A stretch of DNA of 21,861 nucleotides from a virus. Below, one piece after another: positions 1-7,846 of this stretch. A model generated the notes under the pieces. The model was given only the letters and a program-made list of their open reading frames with translations. It was not told the origin of the DNA and ran no database searches. Both the position numbers and the translations under genes were made by a program. Each line of letters begins with the position of its first letter. The first letter of the stretch is position 1. The DNA is taken from positions 1-21,861 of the IMG/VR virus record IMGVR_UViG_3300022602_000473; one strand, written 5' to 3'.

Positions 1-182
1 GAAGCATTGGTAACGATAAAGTTGCTAACAGAAAAGTTAGTTGTGTTTTGGATAGGGATTGCGTTATCGCCAGTAGCGTTAACGTTTACACCAGTCAATA
101 CACCTAACAAACGGATAGCTTGGTTAGAAGCTAGATTTGATGGGTGAATCGTTTGGGTTGATGCTGGTCCTGGATTGCTCAT
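1..182 (-). CDS. Virion-associated protein of unknown function, 3' end cut by window
   Basis: The first 60 codons of a gene reading off the left edge of the window are visible. The ATG at 182 is preceded by a good ribosome binding site (AAGGAATAAAATC before ATG). The visible protein begins MSNPGPASTQTIHPSNLAS and is rich in Asn, Thr, Val and Ile, with no Cys and few charged residues, as in many small beta-rich virion proteins. It is the next gene after the major capsid gene in the same direction, where decoration, head-completion or tail-adaptor proteins are common. That context is the only functional hint; I do not recognise a named family. Start confidence is high, function low. Confidence 0.75.
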   Translation of the reverse strand, partial: MSNPGPASTQTIHPSNLASNQAIRLLGVLTGVNVNATGDNAIPIQNTTNFSVSNFIVTNA

Positions 183-210
183 GATTTTATTCCTTAAATA
201 TGGTTGAAAT

Positions 211-230
211 GCCGGGTTTTTAGGCCCGGC
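211..230 (-). terminator. GC-rich hairpin between capsid gene and next gene
   Basis: GCCGGG and CCCGGC form a perfect 6-bp stem with an 8-nt loop, just after the stop codon of the capsid gene. There is no long T-run on the minus strand after the stem, so it is at best a weak terminator or an mRNA 3'-end protecting hairpin that could keep capsid expression higher than that of the following gene. Confidence 0.4.
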
Positions 231-240
231 TATTTAATGC

Positions 241-1485
241 TTACGATGCTACGCGGCAAGCAAGTTCAGGGTACAAAGGCGCCCAGCCATACAGAACATC
301 CAAACGAGTAGGAATACTATCGTTATTGATGGTGTATTGACGGACCACACGGAGTGACAAGCCAATTTCTTTATCACTTGCACGACCAGCAAAATGAACG
401 CCTTCAGGCAATTCAAGGTCCGCTACTGCCAAAGTAAAGGCATTGCGGTGCATGATGATGTTTTGTGAAGAAGTTGTACCAATATTGTTAAATGGATTAA
501 CAGTCTGTGAACCAGTAGAAGTTACGCTAACGTTTTGGAACTGACCAGCAGTAATAACGGCTGGGGAAACAGTCACGGAAGCAGTACCACCTGAACTGAT
601 AGATACAGGAGCAGTTACAACGAATGAACGTAGTTTGCCTGAACCATAAGCTTGACGGTTTTGTGGGTTAACTGCATATACGCCAGCGATAGTGAATGTA
701 TCACCTTGGTTCAATGTTGCGGCCGCACTTGTAGCACCAATAGTGATGGTAGAAGTTTGTGCCCAACCTGAAGTCAAGAAGCCAGTTGCAGTTGTAACGT
801 TGCAAGACAATGTAGCACCGGAGTAGCTACCGAATGTTTGTGCCTGAACGTTTTGGTCCATTTTCCAGTTCATGCCGCCGGAATCACGACCCATAAGGCC
901 TTTACGATACTGTTCGCCAATTGCTTCTTGTGGAACGAACAAACCTTTCAAGCTATCAACAATAGTTGCTGAAGTGAATGGCTCAACGATGCAAGAACGG
1001 CGACCGTCACGTGGCGCACCTTCAGAATCAAGGTAAGCGGCCGCAGTCAGGTAAGTAATCAAACCAGTTGGAGCAGTACCGGCAGTACCAACGATGTTTG
1101 CAGTATTGTTTTTAGCCATCAATAAACCATCACGGTCTATCCTATTTGCAATAGTTGCTACCGCGGGTTTCAGCACTCTATCCGAAAACATATCCAAAGA
1201 CAATGCCAAATCTTGTGTTGTGAACTGGGTCGCAACTTGGAATTGAGTTGTCAATGTAACTGGTACTGAAGTTTCGTTGAAATCTTCAACTGACAAAGCC
1301 GGACCTGTCGCACCTACGAAGCGTCCAGGACGTCTTACGTTAACGGTTGCGCCAATTTTGCCGCCAACTACTGCGAACTGGTCGTCATAGTTACGGTCAA
1401 CTTCTGAAGTGAATGTTAGTTCGTTTTCCAAAACCATCAACGCTTCGTTGGTGATTTTGCTAATGGTTAATAAATTATTTGCCAT
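241..1485 (-). CDS. Major capsid protein, P22 coat-protein family
   Basis: The 414-residue product builds the icosahedral head shell. It matches the P22 gp5 coat pattern: an N-terminal region with an Arg-rich VRRPGRF segment, an HK97-like core, an inserted beta-rich domain at roughly residues 220-325 containing a GDTFTIAGVYAVNP segment comparable to the P22 I-domain GDKISFAGVKF, and a C-terminal part with SLRVVRQYTINNDSIPTRLD followed by LYGWAPLYPELACRV. Length is close to P22 gp5 (430). The ATG at 1485 has AAGGAACTTGCATC upstream. It follows portal and scaffold in the canonical order. The family call is strong; the inserted-domain boundaries are estimated by eye. Confidence 0.93.
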   Translation of the reverse strand: MANNLLTISKITNEALMVLENELTFTSEVDRNYDDQFAVVGGKIGATVNVRRPGRFVGATGPALSVEDFNETSVPVTLTTQFQVATQFTTQDLALSLDMFSDRVLKPAVATIANRIDRDGLLMAKNNTANIVGTAGTAPTGLITYLTAAAYLDSEGAPRDGRRSCIVEPFTSATIVDSLKGLFVPQEAIGEQYRKGLMGRDSGGMNWKMDQNVQAQTFGSYSGATLSCNVTTATGFLTSGWAQTSTITIGATSAAATLNQGDTFTIAGVYAVNPQNRQAYGSGKLRSFVVTAPVSISSGGTASVTVSPAVITAGQFQNVSVTSTGSQTVNPFNNIGTTSSQNIIMHRNAFTLAVADLELPEGVHFAGRASDKEIGLSLRVVRQYTINNDSIPTRLDVLYGWAPLYPELACRVAS

Positions 1486-1521
1486 GATGCAAGTTCCTTA
1501 AATGTAAATTAAATTTTTACC

Positions 1522-2439
1522 TTAACGAATCTTTCCTGTCTTGCGGCCGGCTTTCCAAGCTTGATAGTCGATTTGTTCGCCATCTGTATATACGCTTTGA
1601 CTGCCTGTCCCACGAATCGGATTAATCGGTTTCGGTGCATTTGACTTCACCGCAACAGGCTTACTTGTAGCTGGTTCTTCGGCTTTCGCTTCAAACTTCG
1701 CTTCTAACTTCCCAATCAGCTTTAACGCACTAGCGGTAGATAGTCCGGCAATCTTGGCGCCCAATTCATCGTCTGAAGCAAGTTCATACAGAATCCTAGG
1801 ACCAACATCACTTTCCAAAATCGCATCACGCACTTCATTGCTTACTGCAACTGTTGATGATGCAACCATATCTTCGTAATCGGGTAATTCAGCTTTAACT
1901 GAATCAAGCTTTTGTTGCCAGGTTTGTAATACTGCCTGTTGTTTAGCTTGTTCTTGTTGTTGCCTTACTTCCCTATCACGTCTTGCTACTGCTTCATTTG
2001 CTGACCATTCGGCTAACGCTTCAGCGTATTTAAACGCATCCGGAAAGTCGTCAGGTTGTGGCTTTGTATTGGCAGTTTGCGTTTGTGGCGCTGGTTGTTG
2101 CCCTTCTAAAGCCGCTAAACGTGCTTCCAAACTTTCCCTAGCTTCGCGTTCACGTGCCGCAGTTTCTTCGGCCGCCTTACGTGCTTTGGTCAGTTCAGAA
2201 AAACGTTTTTCTAACTTGGGGTTAGATTTCGGTTCCTCTGTTACGGTCGCATTTTCTTCCGTTGGGGCTGGTTCACTCTGACTTACTTCGGCCGCTGGCT
2301 CTACTGGAGTTTCCTCAACAGTAGCCGCAGTTGGGCTTTCTTCGGTAGCTAAACCTAGTTTCCCAGCATAAAAATCTGCTGAATTATCATTTGTTACTAC
2401 GTTTGTTGCCAAACGTTCTGCTACATTTGCTTCTGACAT
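1522..2439 (-). CDS. Scaffolding protein
   Basis: The 305-residue acidic, Ala/Glu-rich protein has a long predicted coiled coil around residues 75-170 (KLEKRFSELTKARKAAEETA onward) and a basic C-terminus (YQAWKAGRKTGKIR). P22-type scaffolds bind coat protein through a basic C-terminal helix. It lies between portal and capsid, the standard scaffold position. I chose the ATG at 2439 because GGAG sits 8 nt upstream; the frame is also open back to a TTG at 2490, but that has no ribosome binding site and would put a stable hairpin inside the coding region. It is expected to assemble with capsid protein into the procapsid and then leave. Function rests on composition and position, since scaffolds diverge rapidly. 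Confidence 0.85.
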   Translation of the reverse strand: MSEANVAERLATNVVTNDNSADFYAGKLGLATEESPTAATVEETPVEPAAEVSQSEPAPTEENATVTEEPKSNPKLEKRFSELTKARKAAEETAAREREARESLEARLAALEGQQPAPQTQTANTKPQPDDFPDAFKYAEALAEWSANEAVARRDREVRQQQEQAKQQAVLQTWQQKLDSVKAELPDYEDMVASSTVAVSNEVRDAILESDVGPRILYELASDDELGAKIAGLSTASALKLIGKLEAKFEAKAEEPATSKPVAVKSNAPKPINPIRGTGSQSVYTDGEQIDYQAWKAGRKTGKIR

Positions 2440-2461
2440 GGACTTCACTCCAAGAATTTGC

Positions 2462-2477
2462 CCGATGAACCCATCGG
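2462..2477 (-). promoter_or_regulatory. Hairpin just upstream of the scaffold gene
   Basis: CCGATG and CATCGG form a perfect 6-bp stem with a 4-nt loop, 22 nt before the scaffold ATG and 11 nt before its GGAG. No T-run follows, so it is not a simple terminator. It could mark an RNA processing site or tune scaffold translation relative to portal. Confidence 0.4.
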
Positions 2478-2502
2478 TAGGTTGTTTCAACTATACAACA
2501 CT

Positions 2503-4596
2503 TTACTGCGGTTGTGCAACATTAGTTGGTTGCAAACTACCAGTTGCTTGATTTGCAAAACCATATTGTTCTTTGTTCCGTGCTTCAATTTCTCTTTCAA
2601 GCTTGGCGGTGTCCATGTGATGCAAGATTAGTTCCATAAGCGCATCAATTTCCATCTTGTTTTGGCTAGTAACTGACCTAGTATTTTGGTCATTAACCTT
2701 GACTTGGGCGTTAAGCATGGCACGTCTATCTTCATGGCTTTGTTTAACTTCTTCAATATCCTGGCGTTGCTTGATGTACATCTGCAATTGCTGGTTCTGT
2801 TGACCCATTTGTTGCAATGCTTGTTGCATTTGCTGGATTTGCATCTGAACTTGTGGCGGTATCTTGGATTGGTCGTCAATTTGAGCCAATGGATTGATAG
2901 AAGCCAATCGGTCAGCAATAACTTCTGCGCCTGGGAAGTCCATATTTCTAAATACCAAGTCGCCAATCTGACCAAATAGGTTTGGATTAGCAGTTAAAGC
3001 TTGCATCATGGATTCCACGGCTTCCTGGCGTTTAGTGCTATATCCAGGGCCAGTTTCCATCACAATGTCGTATTCGCCAACGGTTACGTCATTCAAAATC
3101 TTATCAACACCGCTTTCGTCTTTGCCTTGCTGGTTAATAGTGACAATTTTTGGTTTGCCATCATCACCAATAATCCGCATTACGCGTTCTTTATCGTAAA
3201 TCTTTGGGATTAAATCAAGAATAATGCGGCCAGTATGGGCAATTGAACGGGTCAAATTGTCGTAATAATGGTAATTAGTCATGTCAACTTGCATCTGTTG
3301 ACCTTGTAACGCTTTGCCGGATATTGGGCCTTGTGGCAGTTGTGATGGGTCAAAAATACCCACTACGGCCATCAAATCAGCATTAATTCCAGCGGCCGCG
3401 GCCATAATTCCGGCTGGCGGTTGTTCCGGTGCCTGGCGAATTGGGGGTGGTGCCGGTACGCCATCGGTATCTGTCTGCTTGTAACGCAGATAAGACATTG
3501 CTTTGGTATTAGCTTGCGCCCATTCGTTTTCGTGGCCTTCATCTTGTCCTTCAGCCATAATCCATTTGGCTTTGGGCGCGAGGGCAACGCTTTCAGTAAT
3601 GGATGTAACCCAAAAGTTGTACATACGTTGTGGGTCTTTGGCCATGCGAACCAAGCCAAATTTCTTGCGTTTTCCTTCAATAACCAATTGCTGACCATAA
3701 GTAGGCACAATTGGAATATATTTACCAGCCCATTTTCCTTCTTCAAGGATTTGCATACCAGTTAGCTTGCACCAATGGATTTCTTTGCGCCATGAACTGC
3801 GGCGGCTTACTTCATAAATACCGGCAGATTCTAAAACCTTATCACTTGGCATTTCATCTTCATAAACGTGGGTGCCATCGGACAATAGGATTAGGTCTGC
3901 ATTAACAATCTTTGTGTAGAAGTATTCAGCCAGGCGAATATCTTCCTTCATTACCCATTCAGCATCGCTATCACCAGTACCACGCTGGGTAAATCCTGAA
4001 CCATCTTCGGCATCAGGGTACATTGCTCTAAAGTTTTCTTTAGGGATTACCGTTGTGATTAATACTTTTTCGGCGTCTGAACCGTCAGGTAGCACCGAAT
4101 TAGGGTCAAAATATACGGTAAATGGGTTGTCAATCGTATCAATACAAATTTCTTGGTCAAATGACTTTTCGTTCACATAACGTGTGTTTACACGCCAAAA
4201 ACCCCATCCCATACGAACTGCTGATTCATAAGCGGTGTCATAAGCATGGTCAGCATTGGATTGATTTTCAATGTGACGGCACATACCAGTAACAATGTCG
4301 GCTAACTGTTCGTCAGTTTCATTGTTCATCCCGTGGGCTTTCATCCTTGGGCGTTGCTGGCGTTGCTGATTGCATAGTTGACGGATATACGCATCAACTT
4401 TATTAATTGTTAAGCATGGGCGCGATTCCACGCTACGGCTATTTTGGATTTCTACTGGCCATTGGTCGCCACCGGCGAACTTTAGGTCATCTAATGCTTC
4501 TGAACGGTTATTGGTATCGGCATCTGCCGCAAAACGTAGGAATTGCTTTGCATCATCAATTCTAGGGTCGTAATCATCGTATTGCGATTCAGCCAT
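2503..4596 (-). CDS. Portal protein, P22 gp1-like
   Basis: The 697-residue protein forms the dodecameric DNA channel at the head vertex. Its N-terminus (KQFLRFAADADTNNRSEALDDL, then FAGGDQWP) and the following INKVDAYIRQLCNQQRQQRP segment are typical of the P22-type portal family; the length compares with 725 for P22 gp1. The region around residues 580-625 is strongly Gln-rich and helical (QMQQALQQMGQQNQQLQMY), as expected for the long barrel or tube helices of this family. The ATG at 4596 lies 3 nt after the terminase stop, so translation is probably coupled. The gene sits between large terminase and scaffold, in canonical order. Confidence 0.93.
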   Translation of the reverse strand: MAESQYDDYDPRIDDAKQFLRFAADADTNNRSEALDDLKFAGGDQWPVEIQNSRSVESRPCLTINKVDAYIRQLCNQQRQQRPRMKAHGMNNETDEQLADIVTGMCRHIENQSNADHAYDTAYESAVRMGWGFWRVNTRYVNEKSFDQEICIDTIDNPFTVYFDPNSVLPDGSDAEKVLITTVIPKENFRAMYPDAEDGSGFTQRGTGDSDAEWVMKEDIRLAEYFYTKIVNADLILLSDGTHVYEDEMPSDKVLESAGIYEVSRRSSWRKEIHWCKLTGMQILEEGKWAGKYIPIVPTYGQQLVIEGKRKKFGLVRMAKDPQRMYNFWVTSITESVALAPKAKWIMAEGQDEGHENEWAQANTKAMSYLRYKQTDTDGVPAPPPIRQAPEQPPAGIMAAAAGINADLMAVVGIFDPSQLPQGPISGKALQGQQMQVDMTNYHYYDNLTRSIAHTGRIILDLIPKIYDKERVMRIIGDDGKPKIVTINQQGKDESGVDKILNDVTVGEYDIVMETGPGYSTKRQEAVESMMQALTANPNLFGQIGDLVFRNMDFPGAEVIADRLASINPLAQIDDQSKIPPQVQMQIQQMQQALQQMGQQNQQLQMYIKQRQDIEEVKQSHEDRRAMLNAQVKVNDQNTRSVTSQNKMEIDALMELILHHMDTAKLEREIEARNKEQYGFANQATGSLQPTNVAQPQ

Positions 4597-4599
4597 AAT

Positions 4600-5886
4600 C
4601 TATCCCATCCAACTGGATTGAACGTGTGGAACGGTCTTTTTGACCACTTTCCTTGGTTCGTTAATCATAAGTCCTATGTACCGAAAGGCATCGGCCCCGT
4701 TTGAGTAATGGTCGTGCAATGGCTTTTGGCTAAATTGCTTTGTTTCGGGGTCAACTTCGTACCGGTAGTGACGTAAACATTGTAAGCCTTCTTCCGTATT
4801 TTGCCTATCAAAATAGCATTTAGGGAATATTGTTCTTGCCGCATTAATAGAATCTACAACAGGCACCCTGTCTAATACTTTGGTTCTGTGTCCTGTTTGC
4901 CGAACAATTTGTTCAATCGTCATTCCAGTTTGATAAGAATGGGCTTTGGCATCATGTGGCAACCAAATCGTATCAATCATGTAACCATAGGATTGAATCT
5001 TGGCCAACCAATAGCTTATGGTTTGCTGGTTATCTTCTTCGTAACGTATCAACCTGGTTTCAGTTGGAAACAGTTGCACATACCAAATTGCAGTATGGTC
5101 ATTGAACCCAAGGTCGAACACAACATGAACCCCTTTCATTGCATCGTATGGAACATTGCATATACGGCCTTGTAATTCAGCCATAGTGACTTCTTTAGCA
5201 AAGATGGCACCATCTATCGTCTGACGTGGAATTCCTTCCCAAACGTTGTTATACGCTTCTATATCACGCGCTTGCAGTTGCCGGCGTTCTATATCCAATA
5301 CTTCAGGGAAATAAGGGTTATCGTTCCAATTAAGCTTGGTAACAATCGAATTTTCCGGTGGATTTAATACAAACCGTTTATAAGTTTCATCCGTAGGCAA
5401 TTCAGGGTTAAAGCTTACCCATATTTCGCTATTTTCTTTACGGATTGTAGGAATTAAAACACCCCAGGAATGGGAAGTAACGTTGTTAGCTTCCTCTACC
5501 CAACAAATATCAATTCCTTCGATAGATTTTAGGCCGTTGACATTGTTCTTAATGCCAGCAAATATGAATTCTGTACCGTTTAATCCACGTATGGCATTTT
5601 GGGTAATTTCATAATGCGCTTCTAAACCCATTTCATAGATTTGGTCGCTTAATAGCTTATGGACCGAATCCTTAATGCTGGTCTGAAACTCACGGGCGCA
5701 TAGTACCCGAATGGTTGCACGAATACCTTTAATCAACAGGGCGCGGGATATTCCCCATGATTTTGCGCCACCACGTCCACCGTACAAAATTCTGTACCGG
5801 CTTTGTTTTGGTTCAAATAAACATTTTAATTTGCTGGGGAACCTTGCTTTAGCAATGGCATCGTTAATCTGTTGTGACGGTTCCAT
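4600..5886 (-). CDS. terL: Terminase large subunit (packaging ATPase and nuclease)
   Basis: The 428-residue protein is the DNA-packaging motor of the PBSX/Terminase_3 type. A Walker A motif GGRGGAKS is at residues 36-43, and Walker B at about 125-133 (IDICWVEEA) ends in the expected acidic pair. A C-terminal RNase H-like nuclease domain starts near residue 248 with VHVVFDLGFNDHTAIWY, whose Asp residues are likely metal ligands, and continues with WLPHDAKAHSYQTG. Its start overlaps the preceding gene by 23 nt and has no clear ribosome binding site, which suggests translational coupling. It works with the portal and a small terminase to cut and fill heads. Confidence 0.95.
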   Translation of the reverse strand: MEPSQQINDAIAKARFPSKLKCLFEPKQSRYRILYGGRGGAKSWGISRALLIKGIRATIRVLCAREFQTSIKDSVHKLLSDQIYEMGLEAHYEITQNAIRGLNGTEFIFAGIKNNVNGLKSIEGIDICWVEEANNVTSHSWGVLIPTIRKENSEIWVSFNPELPTDETYKRFVLNPPENSIVTKLNWNDNPYFPEVLDIERRQLQARDIEAYNNVWEGIPRQTIDGAIFAKEVTMAELQGRICNVPYDAMKGVHVVFDLGFNDHTAIWYVQLFPTETRLIRYEEDNQQTISYWLAKIQSYGYMIDTIWLPHDAKAHSYQTGMTIEQIVRQTGHRTKVLDRVPVVDSINAARTIFPKCYFDRQNTEEGLQCLRHYRYEVDPETKQFSQKPLHDHYSNGADAFRYIGLMINEPRKVVKKTVPHVQSSWMG

Positions 5887-6193
5887 CAGGGTCTATAAAA
5901 AATAGTTGTACGGCAGTTTTAAGTTGTGCGCCATCAGGACCAGTTACTTCTTGAACTGCTACTGCTTTGCCATCCATACGGTCAATTACTTCTTTTACTG
6001 CCCATGCTTCACCTTCTACTGCGGCATCTACTAGCTTTTCAGTTACCTGGCGTAGCTTTAGCGAATCGTTTTGGACTAGAACCTTACGCAGTTGGTCGTA
6101 GAAAAGTTTGCCCTTTTTAGCATTTTGGTTGCCCTTCATGCTTTCGGCTATCTTCTCATTACGAATTCCTACTGTTTCAGATTCCATGTCCAT
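5864..6193 (-). CDS. Putative terminase small subunit / packaging DNA-binding protein
   Basis: The 109-residue protein begins with a charged leader and a KGNQNAKKGKLFYDQLRKVL segment, followed by a helical part with VTEKLVDAAVEGEAWAVKEV and DRMDGKAVA. This pattern is found in small phage proteins encoded directly before the large terminase, often carrying a DUF5681-like domain. Its 3' end overlaps the large terminase start by 23 nt. Together, size, position and the basic helical N-terminus suggest it recognises the packaging site on phage DNA, but no clear helix-turn-helix is visible and the assignment is mainly contextual. The first ATG (6193) is used; a second in-frame ATG at 6187 is possible. 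Confidence 0.65.
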   Translation of the reverse strand: MDMESETVGIRNEKIAESMKGNQNAKKGKLFYDQLRKVLVQNDSLKLRQVTEKLVDAAVEGEAWAVKEVIDRMDGKAVAVQEVTGPDGAQLKTAVQLFFIDPDGTVTTD

Positions 6194-6214
6194 GATTTGT
6201 AAAGCTTTCTTTAC

Positions 6215-6457
6215 TTATGCTTGTGGTGGTTCTGCTGGTGCGCTACCGTCAGTTGCTACTGGTGTTTCTACTGGAGTATCTGCTACTTTTTCAATGCTTT
6301 GTGCAATATGGCTATCAACCATTGCTTTCGCGCCCAGGTGCAGTTTGTTGTGGATTTCTAGGGCCACTTCAATAGGAAGCTTACGCAATCCTTGAAGGAT
6401 TACTTCCATTTCCTGTACTGAATGGTCAAATGATAGTTTCAAGTCGTTTAAGTTCAT
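6215..6457 (-). CDS. Small helical protein of unknown function
   Basis: An 80-residue acidic protein. Residues 1-60 look helical (LSFDHSVQEMEVILQGLRKL and EVALEIHNKLHLGAKAMVD), and the last 20 are a Pro/Ala/Thr-rich tail. The ATG at 6457 has AAAGG about 9 nt upstream. It precedes the putative small terminase by 21 nt and is probably in the same transcript. Small proteins of this shape are common beside terminase genes, but I cannot assign a role. Confidence 0.7.
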   Translation of the reverse strand: MNLNDLKLSFDHSVQEMEVILQGLRKLPIEVALEIHNKLHLGAKAMVDSHIAQSIEKVADTPVETPVATDGSAPAEPPQA

Positions 6458-6495
6458 AGTGTTATGCCTTTAGGTTAATAATGGTTAATTTTAAA

Positions 6496-6813
6496 TTAAT
6501 AAAGGTCTTTAAAAAAATCTTCATTTTGTGGACCTCTTTCTTTGTATTCAAAAATAATATCTAAATGCTTTTCAAGCCATCCAAGCCTTGTGTTGCATTG
6601 TTGGCATAAAACACCCCTATAAGTTTTTGGAATTTTATGGTCAATACACATTTTTTTGGCTTTTACGCCGCAAATTTCACAAGGTTGATTTCTTAAATAT
6701 CGAACTTCTTCTAATGACAATCCATATTTTTTCCGAGCATCATAGGATAATTGATTGTGCTTTTTAGCGGCACTCAATGTCCCATTATTGGAAAATTTAT
6801 GATTTTTTGTCAT
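6496..6813 (-). CDS. Endonuclease VII-like HNH nuclease
   Basis: The 105-residue protein has the pattern of the recombination endonuclease VII family: zinc ligands C45-x2-C48, the catalytic-type D58-H59 pair in CIDHKIPKTYRG, and C70-x2-C73-N74 in LCQQCNTRLG. T4 endonuclease VII resolves branched DNA before packaging, but many stand-alone phage copies of this size act as nicking or homing enzymes. It lies just before the terminase block and is clearly more AT-rich than its neighbours (long A/T runs, mostly AAA and AAT codons), which suggests separate acquisition. Its ATG overlaps the previous stop in an ATGA junction. Nuclease call is strong; resolvase versus homing role is open. Confidence 0.85.
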   Translation of the reverse strand: MTKNHKFSNNGTLSAAKKHNQLSYDARKKYGLSLEEVRYLRNQPCEICGVKAKKMCIDHKIPKTYRGVLCQQCNTRLGWLEKHLDIIFEYKERGPQNEDFFKDLY

Positions 6814-6956
6814 TTTTTCTTAGATTTTGTTTTAGTTGCTTCTTTTTTAACTGCATAGCTTATGGCAACGGCTTGTTTGACGGGACGTCCGGCTTTGACC
6901 TCGGTGGCCACGTTTTTCTTAAATGCGGCTGGTTTTGCTGATTTGATTAATGGCAT
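6810..6956 (-). CDS. Small basic protein, 48 residues
   Basis: A short gene starting MPLIKSAKPAAFKKNVATEV and ending TKSKKK. Its stop overlaps the start of the endonuclease VII-like gene (ATGA), and it begins 2 nt after the preceding stop, so it fits the operon without gaps. The KPAAFKKN...EVKAGRPVKQAVAISYAVKK layout is one I recognise as a recurring small phage protein of unknown function. About one third of residues are Lys or Arg, which suggests nucleic acid binding or packaging with DNA. No experimental role is known to me. Confidence 0.75.
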   Translation of the reverse strand: MPLIKSAKPAAFKKNVATEVKAGRPVKQAVAISYAVKKEATKTKSKKK

Positions 6957-6958
6957 GA

Positions 6959-7237
6959 TTAACAGTTCCAATTTTTAAGTGATGCTTTAGCCCTTTCAGC
7001 CGGACCTTTAGCTTTCTTTACTACGCCTTCCATTCTTGCACAAAATGAAGCTTTTCTGCCCTTATCCTTTTCTGTCTTTGGATTAGGTGCTGGTGCCTTT
7101 AGATTGCTACCGTTCTTAGCGTTGTATTCAGCACGGCCTTTAGCAGTCATGCCGGCGCCCTTTTCAGTAGGGTTGTATGTCTTACCTTTGCCAGTAGTCT
7201 TATGTTCTATTGGCTTATCGTGTTTTTTAGTAGCCAT
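6959..7237 (-). CDS. DUF6321-like small basic protein
   Basis: The 92-residue Lys-rich protein contains a GRKASFCARMEGV segment followed by KKAKGPAERAKASLKNWNC, a pattern I associate with DUF6321-like proteins found in phages and some bacteria. The first half (KGKTYNPTEKGAGMTAKGRA and AEYNAKNGSNLKAPAPNP) is low in hydrophobic residues and probably extended. Its ATG overlaps the stop of the preceding gene by one base (TAATG). Function is unknown; charge and position among packaging genes suggest DNA or RNA contact. The DUF number is from memory. Confidence 0.75.
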   Translation of the reverse strand: MATKKHDKPIEHKTTGKGKTYNPTEKGAGMTAKGRAEYNAKNGSNLKAPAPNPKTEKDKGRKASFCARMEGVVKKAKGPAERAKASLKNWNC

Positions 7238-7539
7238 TATTTTTTCTTTGCAGTCTTAGCAGATTCTTTAAATGCTTTAGCAGTTGGCGCGCCATTGGTG
7301 CCTGGCTTACGCATCTTTTCTACTGGCTTGCCTTCAGCCTTTTCTTTTTCAATGCGCTTTTGTTTTGCATGGATATTGGCATATAGTCCGGGTTTAGTAG
7401 CCATTACGGTTTCCTTAGTAGTTGCTTTTTTTAAAATTGGGCGCTTTTTAGCTTTATCAAGTGGAAAATCAATTACTTTTGTATCTTTCGCATACTTTTC
7501 AGCTTCAGATTTAAACCAGTTCAGTATTTTTTTCAGCAT
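7237..7539 (-). CDS. Basic small protein, two possible starts
   Basis: The frame gives a 100-residue protein. An internal ATG at 7404 (residue 46, MATKPGLYANIHAKQKRIEK) is preceded by AAGGAAACCGTA, a much better ribosome binding site than that before the upstream ATG at 7539. The 55-residue C-terminal part, ending in MRKPGTNGAPTAKAFKESAK and a Lys tail, is the form in which I know this small phage protein. The N-terminal 45 residues (MLKKILNWFKSEAEKYAKD and on) are helical and overlap the co-chaperonin gene by 29 nt. Either a fused longer protein is made or two products come from one frame. Role unknown; it belongs to the run of Lys-rich proteins at 6810-7539. Confidence 0.7.
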   Translation of the reverse strand: MLKKILNWFKSEAEKYAKDTKVIDFPLDKAKKRPILKKATTKETVMATKPGLYANIHAKQKRIEKEKAEGKPVEKMRKPGTNGAPTAKAFKESAKTAKKK

Positions 7540-7846
7540 AATCTTCTTCCGTTAAGAAACATACGTCTTGCCAGGACATAATAAGATAACGTTCACCGTT
7601 AGTAAAGTATTCTTGAAATTTAAGATATTCATCTTGGGCGTTTTTACTCATGGTTCCAAATCGAACATGGTCGCCAACATTAACTGGCATGGCTTCACGG
7701 CGCCCATTGGGTAGCTTCTTGCCTGGTCCTATGGCTACTACGGTACCCATATTGTCTGCTTCCTTATTATCAATAATAAGTACAGTACTTAAAATGCGTT
7801 TATCAGGGCGGACAACGATTTTGTCACCTAAAGGCTGTAAATTCAT
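7511..7846 (-). CDS. GroES-like co-chaperonin
   Basis: The 111-residue protein follows the GroES fold order: MNLQPLGDKIVVRPDKR at the N-terminus, a mobile-loop position (residues 17-32, ILSTVLIIDNKEADNM) carrying a hydrophobic stretch where GroES has its GroEL-binding GGIVL, then GTVVAIGPGKKLPNGRREAM, a VNVGDHVRFGT strand and a C-terminal YLIMSWQDVCFL comparable to EVLIMSESDILAI. It is slightly longer than host GroES (about 97). Phage co-chaperonins such as T4 gp31 replace GroES so that the host GroEL can fold capsid protein, and this gene lies in the same transcription unit as the capsid genes. AAGGAATAT precedes the ATG. Confidence 0.88.
   Translation of the reverse strand: MNLQPLGDKIVVRPDKRILSTVLIIDNKEADNMGTVVAIGPGKKLPNGRREAMPVNVGDHVRFGTMSKNAQDEYLKFQEYFTNGERYLIMSWQDVCFLTEEDYAEKNTELV

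Noticed and set aside
2440-2490. TTG start at 2490 for the scaffold gene
   Set aside because: No ribosome binding site before it, while ATG 2439 has GGAG at 8 nt.
2069-4001. Plus-strand open frames lying opposite the scaffold and portal genes
   Set aside because: They are mirror frames of well-supported minus-strand genes with no own ribosome binding sites or recognisable domains.
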